Source: Karalla daura (Eukaryota > Chordata > Actinopteri > Chaetodontiformes > Leiognathidae). From it: 64,000 nucleotides of DNA. The translations under genes and the position numbers were made by a program. The DNA lies in contig CM055190.1 of assembly GCA_029224185.1 (NCBI GenBank), forward strand, positions 16,805,320 through 16,869,319, read 5' to 3'. Every line of letters starts with the position of its first letter. Position 1 is the first letter of the stretch. This document shows positions 49,501-61,970 of this stretch, piece after piece. The notes under the pieces were generated by a model, which saw only the letters and a program-made list of their open reading frames with translations, was not told the origin of the DNA and searched no databases.

Positions 49501-52500
49501 AGTCCTATCCCAGCCCCCTTGGACTGCCAGACTGGTAGATTCACTCTCCTTGGTCCGGTGCAGCCACTGACCCATACCCCTTTCCACCATTTTCTCCTGA
49601 TGCATTATGGTTATTTAAAACTTGTCCAACATGACATCATTTCATTTTGAGAGCTGCCTGAGAAAAGTAAATTACAGAATCAATCATGCAGAAGGTCAAG
49701 CTGAGACTTCATTACAAGTATTGCATGCCTGCATGAATATCTTTCATTTCTGACTGACCCAATATGTCACAATAGCTGTCTGTCGAGGGAGAAAAGAAAA
49801 AAGAAACAGAGCGAAAAAAAATCCACTCTCTTAAATTGATGTACAACTCATGTCAGTGCTTCTTGGCTTGGAAGGGAGATAAGAGGGTAGTGTGGAAAAA
49901 CATGCTTTCTGCAACGATGCTCACGTTTTCCATTTAATTCAGGATAACGTGGTTTTTGACCAGTCAAAACTGAGGGTAGTGTACTCACAATCTCCACAAC
50001 ATCAAGGCAGATCAAATCGTGTGAACAACAAACTACAAATGGCTTTTTCAGCCTCACTTTCATCTCACATGATGAATGTGCTGCAAACACACTATTTTGT
50101 ATTAGATATTAGCACACGGCAGCCACTGTAAAGCTAATGACACATGAAACAGCTGGGCTGGTAACAAAAAATTTATAATGCATCACCACGTAGTGGTAAA
50201 TGCGATCGTACAGCAGGGGTCATATCTCCTAAATATTGATTTTTAACATCCAATACAAGAAGTTGACTCATGTGGGTTTCGAATCTAATCATGGAGGACA
50301 TTTCGGTACATGCTTACACGTGTCAAGAAAAAACCTAAAATGTGGTGAAGGCACCAGGTGTTTTCTGAAATGGAACCCAGAGACCCTTGCTGTGCAGCAG
50401 GGAGAAAATCGAGAAGAAATTGTGAATAAAGCAATACTGGCAGCTCTAACTCCAGTACTATTTGGCACTATTGAGATTCAATCACAAATCAGGAGGACAC
50501 ATGCTGGGAGACAAAAATGAGAGTCAGAAGCTTGTTAAGAGAGCAGATTAAATAAATAATGACTTCAGATTCAGGGCTTGCCAGGCACATTGCAGCTGAG
50601 AAAATGTATTTTTCTTTGTAGAAGCTTGGCATCTGTGTCCAATTTACAAGACATACGCTGAACATTATGGGGAGAGGAATTAGCAGAACGCTTGGCAATG
50701 CAAAGACACGGAAGAGGCTTGGAAAAGAGCACAGGTATATTCACTGGTTTAGATTCTCATTAAGTTCTGATAAGAGACGGGCTTTCACACGCACTAAATA
50801 TTCTCCACCGGTAAACTCGTATACAGAAAAGAAAACCGAGACGAGCGTTTGGGAAATGTGAGCACGGTGCCTTGATGAAAAATGTAATTGCAATAGTGCA
50901 TGGTTTATTTGTTTGCCCCTGCAGCCATAACAAATAACACAGAATGTAATCATGTATATAAGGTTGTCATTCCTTTATCAGTGTGCTGACAAAATGACAA
51001 AACACCTCTCTTAGGGCCTTCGTAAATCATTGTCTCTGTGTATAGAAAGCCCTGCGAACAACGCAGTTACTTATCTCATTTAAAAAGTTGCATTCATCTA
51101 AAGCCGCAGATGAAAAGAATGTCTATGGGCGCAAGACTTTTGGGGATCAATCCCATTTACAGGAAAAATGAAGGGCCACCACAAGCCTTCCCGCAGTACA
51201 ATGTGCGATGACTGATAACAAGTAAGTGGTGTGCCTGACGACAATGCCACGAGGCAGGGAGCAGAAACCCACATTCTCCCCTCAGTTTTTAATAGAGTCT
51301 CTGCACAATCAGAGACATGAGCCATGCAAATGGTGTTAAAGAGGAATAATGTTTGAGAATCAAATCTAATCCTCCAGCAAGTCGTGAGAACAGTCAGGAA
51401 TGTAATTGTGTCAAGGTTTCGTTTCTTCCAGATGTAGAAAGCTTAACTGACCATGAAATGAAAATTCTTTAGGCAAAAGCCTTCTGGGGCTCACTTACTG
51501 TATGCAGCCGAGATATTTTAAAGGCTGCAATTATTTTACATGCCAGCAGCATGGAAGCAGAAAAAAAAGAGCTGTAAAATTTCATAGCTGCTTTTTCACA
51601 TGAGATGTAAATAAATATATATAATATTGGTGAGATTCAGCAAACTGGGGGAATGTGCTGGAGGTCTGTAGCATGTTTTCATTTATTCACACAGTTATAA
51701 TCATTTCGGCACATCTTCTCTGTGCAACGTGTTTCCAAGGAAAAATCATCTGCAATCATGGCTTTGTCCTTTCGTTTCTTTTTCTTCTAAATGAATTTCC
51801 CATTTTTTTGTAATGGGTCTGTAAGACAACTAGTCAGCCACTGACATTTCCATTTTTCCTCCTCAATGCTTCTATGATTGTGGCATTTGAAAATGCCTTT
51901 TCCAGCCCAGGACAACAATCTTACAATCTATAGCACATAACAGTATCAACATAAAGAGAGTGATTACTCTGTCTGCCAGTCCGTGTTTGACCATTCGCAT
52001 CAGAGTAAAGGACGACTACGCTAAAAACATGTTCATGCTGTCCTTTCTTTGAGGACAATGACAAAGATGATACTAAACTCCAAACAAAACGCGTGTCTTT
52101 TCTGAAGACCTCGTGTGACATTGGACTAAAGCATGCCTCAGCATTTACAGCTCAAAAAAAGAGTAGACTTCTGGAGGCAACATGAATTAAATATGAGCAT
52201 GCGAAACTGTGGCACTTTTGGGCCCCGTTTTCACTCTCCTTCTGGGGCTGGATGTGCTTTGTACTCTTACACCTGTGATCTATTCACATCTGCTCACCTT
52301 ACAGAGAGGCAGCGTCCACACTGTGCACTTTTACAGAAATAAAAAAATAAAAACCTCACAGTAAGTAACATAATATCATGACATTTACTCAATGTGATCA
52401 TATACCGCCTGCGTTGTAAACAGGGGCAGATGCTGTGCCAGATGCACTGACAACAGGAGGTGTACAGACACTGTGAAGGTGACATTACAGTTCAGTAAAA

Positions 52501-52723
52501 GGACTCATTTAAGGTCTGCATGATTCTAACAGAGGTCTCCAGTAGTATATATTTATAAATCATAGACACTTTGTCAGAGACCACCCACAGGCATGACACA
52601 CACTGCAGCAGCCCAGTGCAGGATCTGTGATTTTATTGACAAATGAGGTATAACGTTTTTCTGGTCGCAGAAGATAAATAGACTTCTGGATTTGCTGCTG
52701 TGTAAATGCATAGCAGCACTCAC
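46506..52723 (-). other. tox3: tox3 intron between exons 3 and 4 (6.2 kb)
   Basis: No microsatellite of note and no V-SINE or LINE fragment could be recognised. It includes non-repetitive stretches of mixed composition, for example 47850-48070, that resemble conserved non-coding DNA. All short open frames in it look like chance. Confidence 0.85.
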
Positions 52724-52975
52724 CACAGGTTGGCCGTTGTTGACAGACATCCCTTCCTGGTCCATCATGTTGCGTGAGATGGTAATAGAGGGCAGATCCA
52801 AGCTCTGAGGGGGGAACTGGGGGATTAAAGGACCCCTGTGTGGAACTGGGGGCTCTGGCATTGCTGGGTAAGGTGAGTCCACTTCCGACAGTCCCAGGCC
52901 GGACTCTGTCTCAGGTGGAGGTGTGATGGGAGGAATCTCAAACTCCTCGTCGCCCAAGCTGGGTGTATGAAAGGT
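52724..52975 (-). CDS. tox3: tox3 coding exon 3 (84 aa, acidic/proline-rich N-terminal region)
   Basis: This 252-bp exon encodes visible residues 23-106, beginning TFHTPSLGDEEFEIPPITPP and ending NNGQPV. The acceptor is TTTCTTCACAG|ACC and the donor CCTGTG|GTGAGT; both are phase 0. The first 21 residues and the FPPQSLDLPSITISRN block near residues 75-91 are hallmark TOX-family stretches. The part between them (glycine, leucine, proline and glutamate rich, about residues 44-75) is the variable part of the family and differs from mammalian TOX3. The composition, acidic then proline-rich, fits a transactivation domain. A separate open frame on the same strand reads through the acceptor into the intron and is not used. 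Confidence 0.95.
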
Positions 52976-55900
52976 CTGTGAAGAAAGAGGGACATCATGA
53001 AAACCAGCACAACACCAAACATACGGCAAGCACTCACTGAGGTAGGCCTTATCTAATGTGACGGAAGGAAAACCTTCAGGGATTAAATCAGACGACTTTG
53101 TTTAAGAGAGGGAGTGTTTTAGTAGAGTGGTAATACACTTGTCTGTAAGTGCACTAAGATGTAACATTTCCTAAACCTATTAAAGTCCACTTTGAGGAAA
53201 AGGAAGGAAAAAGGCAAGTGTGGAAGAAGACGTCAAAAGCAAAAATATCAAGCAGCAATCACAAGAGAGAGGATACATGATAAAAGCCCTTAATCTTGAG
53301 GATGGAAGATGTTGGGTTGAAGTGCAGTGAAAATACACGTCACAGGGAGATGGGTTTAAAGAACATTTTCAAAGATTATTACGCTTGGCCAGAAGTGTTT
53401 CTTTTTGTTCCCCTTGCCTGCACCCTTAAATCTGCTCATCAAACAGCCTAATCCTTCTGCCTTTCGAATTAAAGCTTTTGGTCACACTTAATTTGCTTAT
53501 GCGCCTTCTTGGAGATGGGACTGTTCACCTACTTGGGTCTTGTTTTCATCTGCACATTGCATTAAGCCACTCTCTGGAAAGTCAATATATTCATACCCTC
53601 ACAATGACCACACTGCGGGTCCACATGCATGCAACTGAACACAGGGCCAAACAGCATGCCATCTGAGGCGCTGGGCTTGGCTACTGCTGCTAAGTTCCTG
53701 AGAACCTCTTCAAACATCTACTAAAAAGTGACCAGTTTTTCACTGCTTGAATTTGGCACTGAGCTCAAAATACACAGTGGCCTGACGCTACAGCCAGGTT
53801 GAACTCAGCATGAGAAACACAAGCAAAAAGAAGCCACTGCTCTACCTCAATAAGTTATTTGGGAAACACTAAAATTGAGAGCTACAGGTTGAGCTCAAAC
53901 ACAACTGTCTTGGCCTTGGGTCATTTTTAAAGCACTGTTAGAAAGCTGCCTCCAGTGACCTCATCAACTACTTGTAATTTCATACAATCTTGGCGGCATG
54001 AAAATAATTGGCTCGGAGGCTCAAAACGGGAGTAAACAGGCATTTATCCCGATTCTGACAGGCACCGTTGCGTCTCCTGCCGTGCCAACTCCACCTTTTC
54101 CCCCTGCACCTGCATTTCATTTTCACTGGGACTGCGAATCCTGGGGATGATCATGCCTCACTTTTTGAGATAACCCTGGCTTCTTTCAAAGGGGAGCAGC
54201 TTTTTCTTTTCTTACCCTCTCAGTGGGATTGCTCTTGGCAAAATGTGACAACACTACAGCATTCAGTCTAAGCATCATTGCCTGCCTTGTCCAATAGGAA
54301 TCAAACCACTGCAACATGGGGATGAGGTGCTACAAATCTCACACCTATGAGCCTAAGTTGCTTGGGCTGCCAGCAGCGCTACACTATGGTCAGCAACAAA
54401 GTTAACCAGGCATGGCTTCCCTGTCTTCTCTGGCTCTGTCTTCTCTCTCTCCGGCCGGGGATAGAATGACAGAAGGGAGACAACGGAGGGAATATGCCAA
54501 CATAGCCCTTGATTAGGGAGTATTAATGTTCCCCTTGCCTGCTTTAGCACACAGACACTTGAAACTAATTCATTGCCTACTCAGGGCAGCTGTCTTGACA
54601 AGCACTGATGAATTCCAGTGGCACAGCAGCTAATAGAGTTTTCATTCCCTCCTTTTTCCTTTCTCTCTTCCTGCTCCCAACCACTGTTTCGCTTTTCAGT
54701 GCTTGTTTCACAGCAAGAGAATCAGTCTCCTTTCAGAGGGAGCTAAGGTCATATTCATCACAGCCCTGGCCTCTGGCTCGCAGAGTGCAGAATAAATCAC
54801 AAGCACCTTCAGAAAGAACCATTTACTTTGAGTCCTCTGCTGTCATATTACACTTTGGTCTACTCAAAAAACCTCTGGCCCTTAGTTGACAATAACGCCT
54901 GATCAGCAGCATGTGAAGGAAGGGTTTATGAAAAATAGTAGTGAGTCACATACAAAAAGTTCCAGTGGAACATGGATATGATTGGACACTGTTAGTCATC
55001 ATTGTCTCCTTCTTCCTCAGTGTCTCCTTTGGTGCAGGGTTGAGATCTGCATCAGCCTTGGGATCTCTGGTCTCAGTTTCATCTGTATCATATCATGGAG
55101 AGGTCTGAAAACACTGGCACGCTACTATAATCTCTCTGACAGGACACTATCAGCCCTGTCATGGTCTTGCTTTGTCCAGCACAGTAAGATACACTGAACA
55201 GACTGTGATACTTGGTTCACATTGATCCACATAAGCCTCTGCAGGAATGCGTTTGAGGAAGGAAACATATCACTTAGTTTTTTTCGCTGCCTTTCTTGCT
55301 CGACCATAGTTCCAATTCCCTGATATGAGAAGGTTTTCTGTGAAAGGTAAATCAGGACAGGACTATATAGGCTACTGGATCGTAAAGGCTGGAGCACTGT
55401 GGCCTAAATTATAGAGCCAGCCTGGAGATTTGAGATGTCAAAGAAAAAAGCTGGCTGAGGTGAGCTTCATTTTTGCGGGAGAGCAGTGCAAGCATGACTG
55501 TGACCTTTGAGTAAAACACAGACGTGTACATGGAGAAGAGGGATGTTTGTGTTTGGTTTCTACTGGAGTATGTCGGTATGAAAGTGGTTGATAAGATAAG
55601 GCAAGATTGGAATCAAAGAGTGCTTGTCAGCATTGCCTCTCTTTGTTAATTATAATGCCAAATTAACATCTGCGCCAAGAGCAGTGATAATAGAGATGAG
55701 GCGTTTGTGTGTCATCTGGGGGGTATGGTAGATGTCAGCGCTCTGCAAAGAAATGCCCGCACCCCCGGGGAAGAGGTGCCAGATTTTACTGGAACCCACA
55801 GAGTCTTACAGTGTTGCATACTGTCTAGTGTCATTTCACATAAAGCCGGTCTAAATCTGCACCAGGAGCAGCTTAGGGGGCTCTGATCAGAGATTAAGAG

Positions 55901-57940
55901 ACGCACAATCCACTTTCTTTGCATCAGCAGCTTGATTATCCATTTAAATTGTTCAGAAAGGCTCAGAAGAGCCAAGTGCCAAGGCAGATGATGGGTTAGG
56001 AGGTGCACGCATCTGCATGTGTGTGGTCACAGGGTTCAGTGGTGTGATGGTAGAGTGGGTCTCAGAACAGGGAGGACTTGAGTGCCTAGCATGAGTTTCC
56101 TGAGGGAAATCTGTGGTCCTTAGTGCCTATTAGGGGTGGTAAACCTATACCAAGCTCTACTGTGCTTAAAGCTGTTGTAAAACAACTAGCATGAGAGGCA
56201 GGACTGACCTATGTTTTGTGTCTGGATTCACAGTTATCACCCAATCAGTCATAATAAGCAGAATTACTTGCGAACGCACAGCTACTAGACTGTACTGGGG
56301 CACAACAGAGCTTTGAGCTATATGCTAACATTTGTGTGCTAATTTACTGTCAAAAACAAAGCCAATGAGCTCATGTTCAGCATGTTAAGTGATTTTTAGC
56401 AGTGACATGTAGAGCTAATGCTTATGGGGATGGCATGGGTTACTAACATAAGTATCTCGGCAATAGTGTAAACTTGATGATGAGAATAAATGAAAAGTTA
56501 TTAAGTTTTTAATGAAAGCCTTGTTGCAACAGTTCACTCTAACAAAACCTTTTTTTCTTCATAATTGTGACTACAGTGATGAAAGAGCCTTTGGTGGTCT
56601 ACACAATACCACTACTACTACTACTAATGTTCCATTTAGACTATACCACAATGCATGGTGTGTAAACTCTCCATGGCAAATTAAATAATGATGACAACAA
56701 CAGAAACATGATGACAGTGAATTTTTTTCCATCCAAACACTCAATCCCAGAGCTGGCATGGACTTCCACAACATCAGGACAAAGAGCAAGAAAAAGCTTT
56801 TCAGGCAATATTCCCAGTCCCTCAATAAACGTAGTAATGCAATTCACAGATGCAATAACCTAGACTTGTTAAAGGCAGCAGCATGCAATTACTGCGTATA
56901 ATAGGCCTCAGAATCAATAGAGGCAGGGTTGAGGATCTAGTTTCAAATATCTAGACAGGCAGAGTGCAGCTACTCAAATGACAGCATCAACCATGGCACC
57001 CCTAATCAGCATTATTTCAAATTTGGATCATTTGTAGTCCATTTCTACATATTTATAGTTCATTACATGTTTCTAATTAGATTGGGGAAGTAAAGTGATA
57101 CATCTGAGTGGAACACAATCTCAGTGTACAGTATCCTTTTTCCTGAGGGAAGCAGACAAGCTTTCCCTGGTAGGATGTATGCTTTACCAGGCACACCAAG
57201 GTCATCTTATCTCATCCTCTAAGTGCACAAGGTAAATGATACGCAGGCCATCAAAACATCAAACACAGGTCTGCTGTTCCATCTACTCTTCTATCTCTCG
57301 AGGACAGAAAGAATACAGCCCTCTACTTATAAATGTTTAATTCATAAACAATAAAAAAACTGTTGTGGTTTTACTGCTACAGATTACTTAGGCTGAGCTA
57401 GTATCTTATAATAGTGTATGTTAAATAACATTATTTTAGATGGCTGTATTGCAGCATTCAAAGTCATTCACATAACTGTGTTCTTCTGTGTTACCTGTAT
57501 TTCTGTGACCATAGTAGCTGTTCAGCAGTGCAAATGGCAGCTCCCTTTAGAGCTGCTCACAAAAAAAACTCTTATGAACTCAAAGCTAATGGTTTTCATC
57601 TTTATATAATTTACAAAAGAGGCACTGCTGGAGACAAATCTTCATATAATATGTAAATGTTGAACGTCTATATACCCCAAACCTCTGATTTGATTTGCAA
57701 ACAACAGTTAGTCAGCTGTGGTAGCATTCATTTGACCTTGCTGGACCACTTCTCCAGTGAACCCTCAGCCCAAGCTTGAGACATTATGTAAAATTCATCA
57801 CTACAGTGGATATATTGTTGAAACATTACCTTTAAGATGGGAGGCCACATTAATCTTTAGCTTTTAGCCCAGGTTGCAACAAACAATACTATGGGCTCCC
57901 CATCTCCTGAAAATAAAAATCTATGCTTAAGACTTCATCT

Positions 57941-57976
<36 letters not shown>

Positions 57977-59337
57977 CACAATACCATCTGTGCCCTAACA
58001 CTGGAAACAGTTGTTCCTTTTGATAAAATGCAAATGAGCGGGGCTCTTTTTTTTCTTTTTTTTCCTTCCAAGGAGCACCCCCCCATCCCAAACCCCAGCC
58101 CATCCCCCCCCTTCGGTCTCTGACTGCGACAGTGCTCCTTCACAGCTGGGGGCTGAACACTCTCCAAGAGGCTTGTGTCGGCGTGGTCCCTGAAGTCGTG
58201 GGCCCACGGCAGCCGCTGGATACAGAGGATGTGCCCACTCAGCGTAAATGTAGGGGAAAATTAAACTTCTTCTGTGGCACTCCGTGAAAGCTGCCACTTG
58301 GTGAATATGAGGTCACACACTTGAAAGGCTTGCGCATCCTGACTGCCCAAGTTGACATGAATGAAAACAAGTGAGGTTTATGATGACAACTATGTCAGTA
58401 ATTTTTGAGCTGTGTAATGCTGCTTTTGCTGTGGCTTTTGAGGCCAGATCAATCTCTCCGGCAAACTGGCCGAGATTTGCCCGTTTGAACCACTGAGGAT
58501 GATGGGTATTTTTGGTGCACTTGTCTCTAATGACAGGGCAGCGGAGTGGGTGGAGGGGGAACAGAATGGGTAAATTTAGCTCTCTGTTAGGACTACTATG
58601 GCTCAGAGAGGCTGTTATGTACCTCCAGAGGAAGAGAAAAAACTACAGTATCCCTTTTTTTTTTAATGCAGTTTATCGCAGAGTTACTCTGCCACCTCCA
58701 CAGGCTCATAGTGTTGATGACTTTTCACTGCTTGTAACACGCAGCAGATGGAGTGGCTCTGAGAGTGACAGAACTGCAGAATCTCTTTCAGCTCCTTCAT
58801 TACATCTTTGAAAAGAGGCAGAGAGCAGGTGTTTACATCCTTAGCTTTCTGGGATATCACTTTAATTTAAAGAACGCAGTCAAGGCTCTCAGATCACATC
58901 AGTGTCAGCTCTCAGTTGTTGCTATAAGGCAATACAGGCTGAGCCTAGCTCATCTTTCGGCAAGCATATTGTCTTGTGTGAGTCTCAGGAAAAGCAGGGT
59001 TTGATGATGTTGCCCATGACAACAGGAAGAAAGTTACACAGGATGTAATCATAGATGTTTTAGAGTGCTTAACTGTCTGAAATATGGACAAATATGGACT
59101 TATACTTTATGATCTTGACTTTTACTGTTGCCAACTCTATTCAAACTAATTAAAACAGTGAATTATGGGAGGGATACAAATTTAAAAAAGAACAGTATTA
59201 TTAATATGCATAACACCTTCAAAAGGGCCCAACTCATCAAAATATATATCAGGAAATCAAGTGATTATCCACTATCTTTGATAGGTTCCCCGTGTATTAG
59301 GGTGAATTTCAGTATGAAAAAACGGTTCAGTACTCAC
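52976..59337 (-). other. tox3: tox3 intron between exons 2 and 3 (6.4 kb)
   Basis: The intron contains a (CT)n microsatellite at 57943-57973 followed by T- and C-rich runs at 58048-58112, and is otherwise unique-looking. No dispersed repeat was recognised. Open frames inside are short and without recognisable homology. Confidence 0.85.
57943..57973 (+). repeat. (CT)n microsatellite inside a tox3 intron
   Basis: Fifteen CT units. On the tox3 coding strand this is a (AG)n purine run, not near a splice acceptor. Confidence 0.97.
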
Positions 59338-59403
59338 ATCACCACCAGCAAGCAGGGCGCCATTCGCCTCGGCCATGTTCATGTAGTTGTTGTTATTCTG
59401 GAA
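59338..59403 (-). CDS. tox3: tox3 coding exon 2 (22 aa, N-terminal conserved motif)
   Basis: This 66-bp exon encodes FQNNNNYMNMAEANGALLAG followed by GD (residues 1-22 of the visible protein). The acceptor is a T-rich tract ending TTTGCAG just upstream of TTC; the donor is GAT|GTGAGT at 59337-59336. Both junctions are phase 0. The NNNNYMNMAEAN motif is characteristic of TOX3 and close TOX paralogues, where it follows the short first exon. No domain or enzymatic motif is present; the segment belongs to the N-terminal transactivation region. A first coding exon ending in phase 0 must lie to the right of this one, probably beyond 64000. Confidence 0.92.
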
Positions 59404-60579
59404 CTGCAAACAAAGACAAAAGAAACACAATGAGCCGACCAGTGTCCTGATTATAACCACCCCAACTTGAGCTCTCTTCCTTTCAATAATGGACACCTGT
59501 CACTCAAACAGACTGCCACACTTGGCTCTGAATGTTTACACACAGAGTTAACCCCTTTATCTGCACGCACAAGCGCATTCTGCCACCCCGCCATTATTGT
59601 GACACGGCAAGAGGCATGAGAGGCCCAGGCCAATTCAAACCAGGGTAATGAGAATGTGGCCTGGCTTTTCAGCTCTTATGGGATGGCAATTAAGGGTAGG
59701 TTTGCATCACAAAGCCAAGTATCAAGATGCAGTGGCAGGTTATTAACTTCAAATAATGTAAGGCAGAGGAGCGATACTGAGGGGAATCAGGAGGTGGAGT
59801 GTGTGTGTGTGTGTGTTTCTTTTTTAACATGAGTGGAGCACATATTTGGCTAAGGGGTTAGGTTTTACAATTTATTTCAACAAGAGGATTTCTGACATTT
59901 ATTAATTTTCACAAAGAATCTTATTTCAATACATATGCGTTTTGATCCTGTGTATTTTTTTACAAAAAGCAGTGTATTCCGGAGATGCTTATGCCTGTTT
60001 ATATCCACGATAATGTCAGAGATAATAACAGCCTAACCACCAGTGCTAAAATAGTGAACGCTGCACTGTACAAGCACATTTGTGTTAAGGACAGCTGATA
60101 AGCTATTAAGACCCTGTACTTTGGTAAGAAATAACATGTTTTCACAACATAACCTCCCCTCCCCAACCCACACATAGCCTGCTGGCAAAATGGCAGCCAC
60201 TTCCTTTCTTTGGAGACACAACCATGCTGACAGGTAGGAACAATGGGACATAGAATGAAGAATTATGGGCTAGCAGCTGGGCCCGGGAGCACAATGCACC
60301 TCTCTGTGAGTGAGCAGGGCAAAACCCTGCCTACACGGCACGGAGGAGAAAGAATCACAGTGCGTTTGCGTCTTCATGAGGTTCCACAGAGAACACATTT
60401 TCAACAAAGCTCTGCGGTAATCTCTTTTGTGTGTTTATTACAAAGTCACTCTCTTAAAACATTATGAGAGATGAAGAACTCCAATAGATGAGGAGGGGGG
60501 GAGAGGGACCGGGGAAAAATGGCTTCTTATCTGAGCAGAAGCCAAACAATAGTGGAAACAAATTAAGATCAGAGAGAAC

Positions 60580-60730
60580 TGAGAAGAGCATTAATATATT
60601 TTCCAGCCCTTTGTGTTTTTTCGCCTTCTCCTTTTCTTCTGAGTGGTTAGTATGCGAATGTAATTACAGAGAGAACTGCTGCTAATCAACTGCGAATGGT
60701 ATCCATTAATTAGTCTGTGCCCTGGAGAGA
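60580..60730. promoter_or_regulatory. Candidate conserved non-coding element in the first tox3 intron
   Basis: GCGAATGTAATTACAGAGAG, ACTGCTGCTAATCAACTGCG and ATCCATTAATTAGTCTGTGC are closely spaced homeodomain-type sites in non-repetitive sequence. First introns of developmental transcription factors often contain enhancers. Confidence 0.35.
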
Positions 60731-61489
60731 GAGTGGGGAATCAGCAGCAATGTTAACAGTGTTACGCACCAATGAGAAAGAGAGCCACAAGTCCTGCAAG
60801 CAGTTGCTTAAGCAGGTGGTTTGTTCTGTCTGGGCTCCTGGTGCTGTCTTACTCCGAGCTGCCCCACTAAACCATATCCGACTTGAACGCCAGCATTCAC
60901 ACCTTTTTTTAAAAAACGCACACACAAACCTCAGTTGAGGAACATCTGTCACTAGCTTGCACCCCTTCATTTCCCAGCTATGTGTAACTTTGAGACACGA
61001 CATGGCTGGGTTACATCAGCCACTCGGCTGATAATTAACCTTATGCTGGGCTTATCTTGGAAGTGTTACTTCGTCCCCCTTCTTCTTTTAGATAACAAAT
61101 TGAAGTCTCAGAGATATCCTTCTCTATTCAAGCACTGGGAACATTGTTCTGATTGAGGGGGGAGATAGAGCCTCAGAGCAGTGCCGTCTCTGTTTTTTTC
61201 CTCCCATCCATGTGTCTCTCTAGATGTGAATAAGGCTTTAAAAAGTGAGCACACAATTGCTCTTCGAAGCAAATAGTTTAATCCCAGACAGCCACTGACA
61301 GATTGGAAATCTGTAAGTGTCCAAGCATCGTTTAAATGAAGATCTTTGTACACACTATTTTCTGACTGTTGCATGACTGCTGAGTGCTTATAAACAATGA
61401 AAGGATGTGTCATTAAAGCAATTTCTGATGCCGAGAGGTGTGGTTGAATAGCACGGACGTTAGCTTCATTAGTGAAAACAAAATCAAGT

Positions 61490-61970
61490 TAAGTGAAAGT
61501 ACTAATTAGTGGTGTGAAACTCCCTGAGCGCCATTGCTGTAAGTCATGTTTTATTGTGTTTCCAGGGCTCTTTAAGAGCAGTTCCATGTCTCCTCAGTGT
61601 AACTGTGAGTAACATCCCAAGAAATCTCCCCAGCCACTGGTATCAATCTCCACCATTAAAAGCTGCACCATTGCAGCCTGGGCTGGGGGCCTCGGCGGAT
61701 GACCAAAGCAGAAAGCGGAGGTTATTATTGTTATTCCCAATTCCATTTCTTTGAAGGAGGGGGGCTGGGGCAGGGGCGCATTTGGCGCTCATGTTCGTGG
61801 CAGTGCCGATTGAGTCAAATGCCAGATGAAATTAAGTGTGATTGGAGGGGCCACGCAGCTGACGGTAAGGGATCGTGCTAAAATGGGTCAGCGCAGACAA
61901 TGAAGGCTCTGTAATTAAAATGATGTGACGAGCTAGACCAGAGCTGAGGCGCTCCTATAAGGGGCCAAAC
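61490..61970. promoter_or_regulatory. Candidate conserved non-coding block in the first tox3 intron
   Basis: Non-repetitive, GC-balanced sequence including GGGGCGCATTTGGCGCTCAT, GTGCCGATTGAGTCAAATGC and CTGTAATTAAAATGATGTGA. The two overlapping plus-strand frames of about 60 codons show no protein similarity. Confidence 0.35.

Larger units (their letters stand above)
44619..59403 (-). other. tox3: tox3 gene body visible in the window (coding exons 2-7; exon 1 off the right edge)
   Basis: Six minus-strand exons at 59338-59403, 52724-52975, 46242-46505, 45914-46144, 45635-45715 and 44619-45443 each have AG acceptors and GT donors and join in phase 0 to give 572 residues plus a TGA stop. TOX-family proteins are nuclear HMG-box transcription regulators. 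TOX3 is the member with a long polyglutamine C-terminus, and in mammals it is linked to calcium/CREB-dependent transcription and neuronal survival. Identification rests on the motif NNNNYMNMAEAN, the THTPSLGDEEFEIPP-like segment, the TOX HMG box, the Q-rich tail and the ending QVLSQVSI. TOX and TOX2 lack the long Q tail, so tox3 is preferred. The first coding exon, which encodes the initiator Met, was not found in 59404-64000. Orthology versus a teleost-specific duplicate cannot be settled here. Confidence 0.93.
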
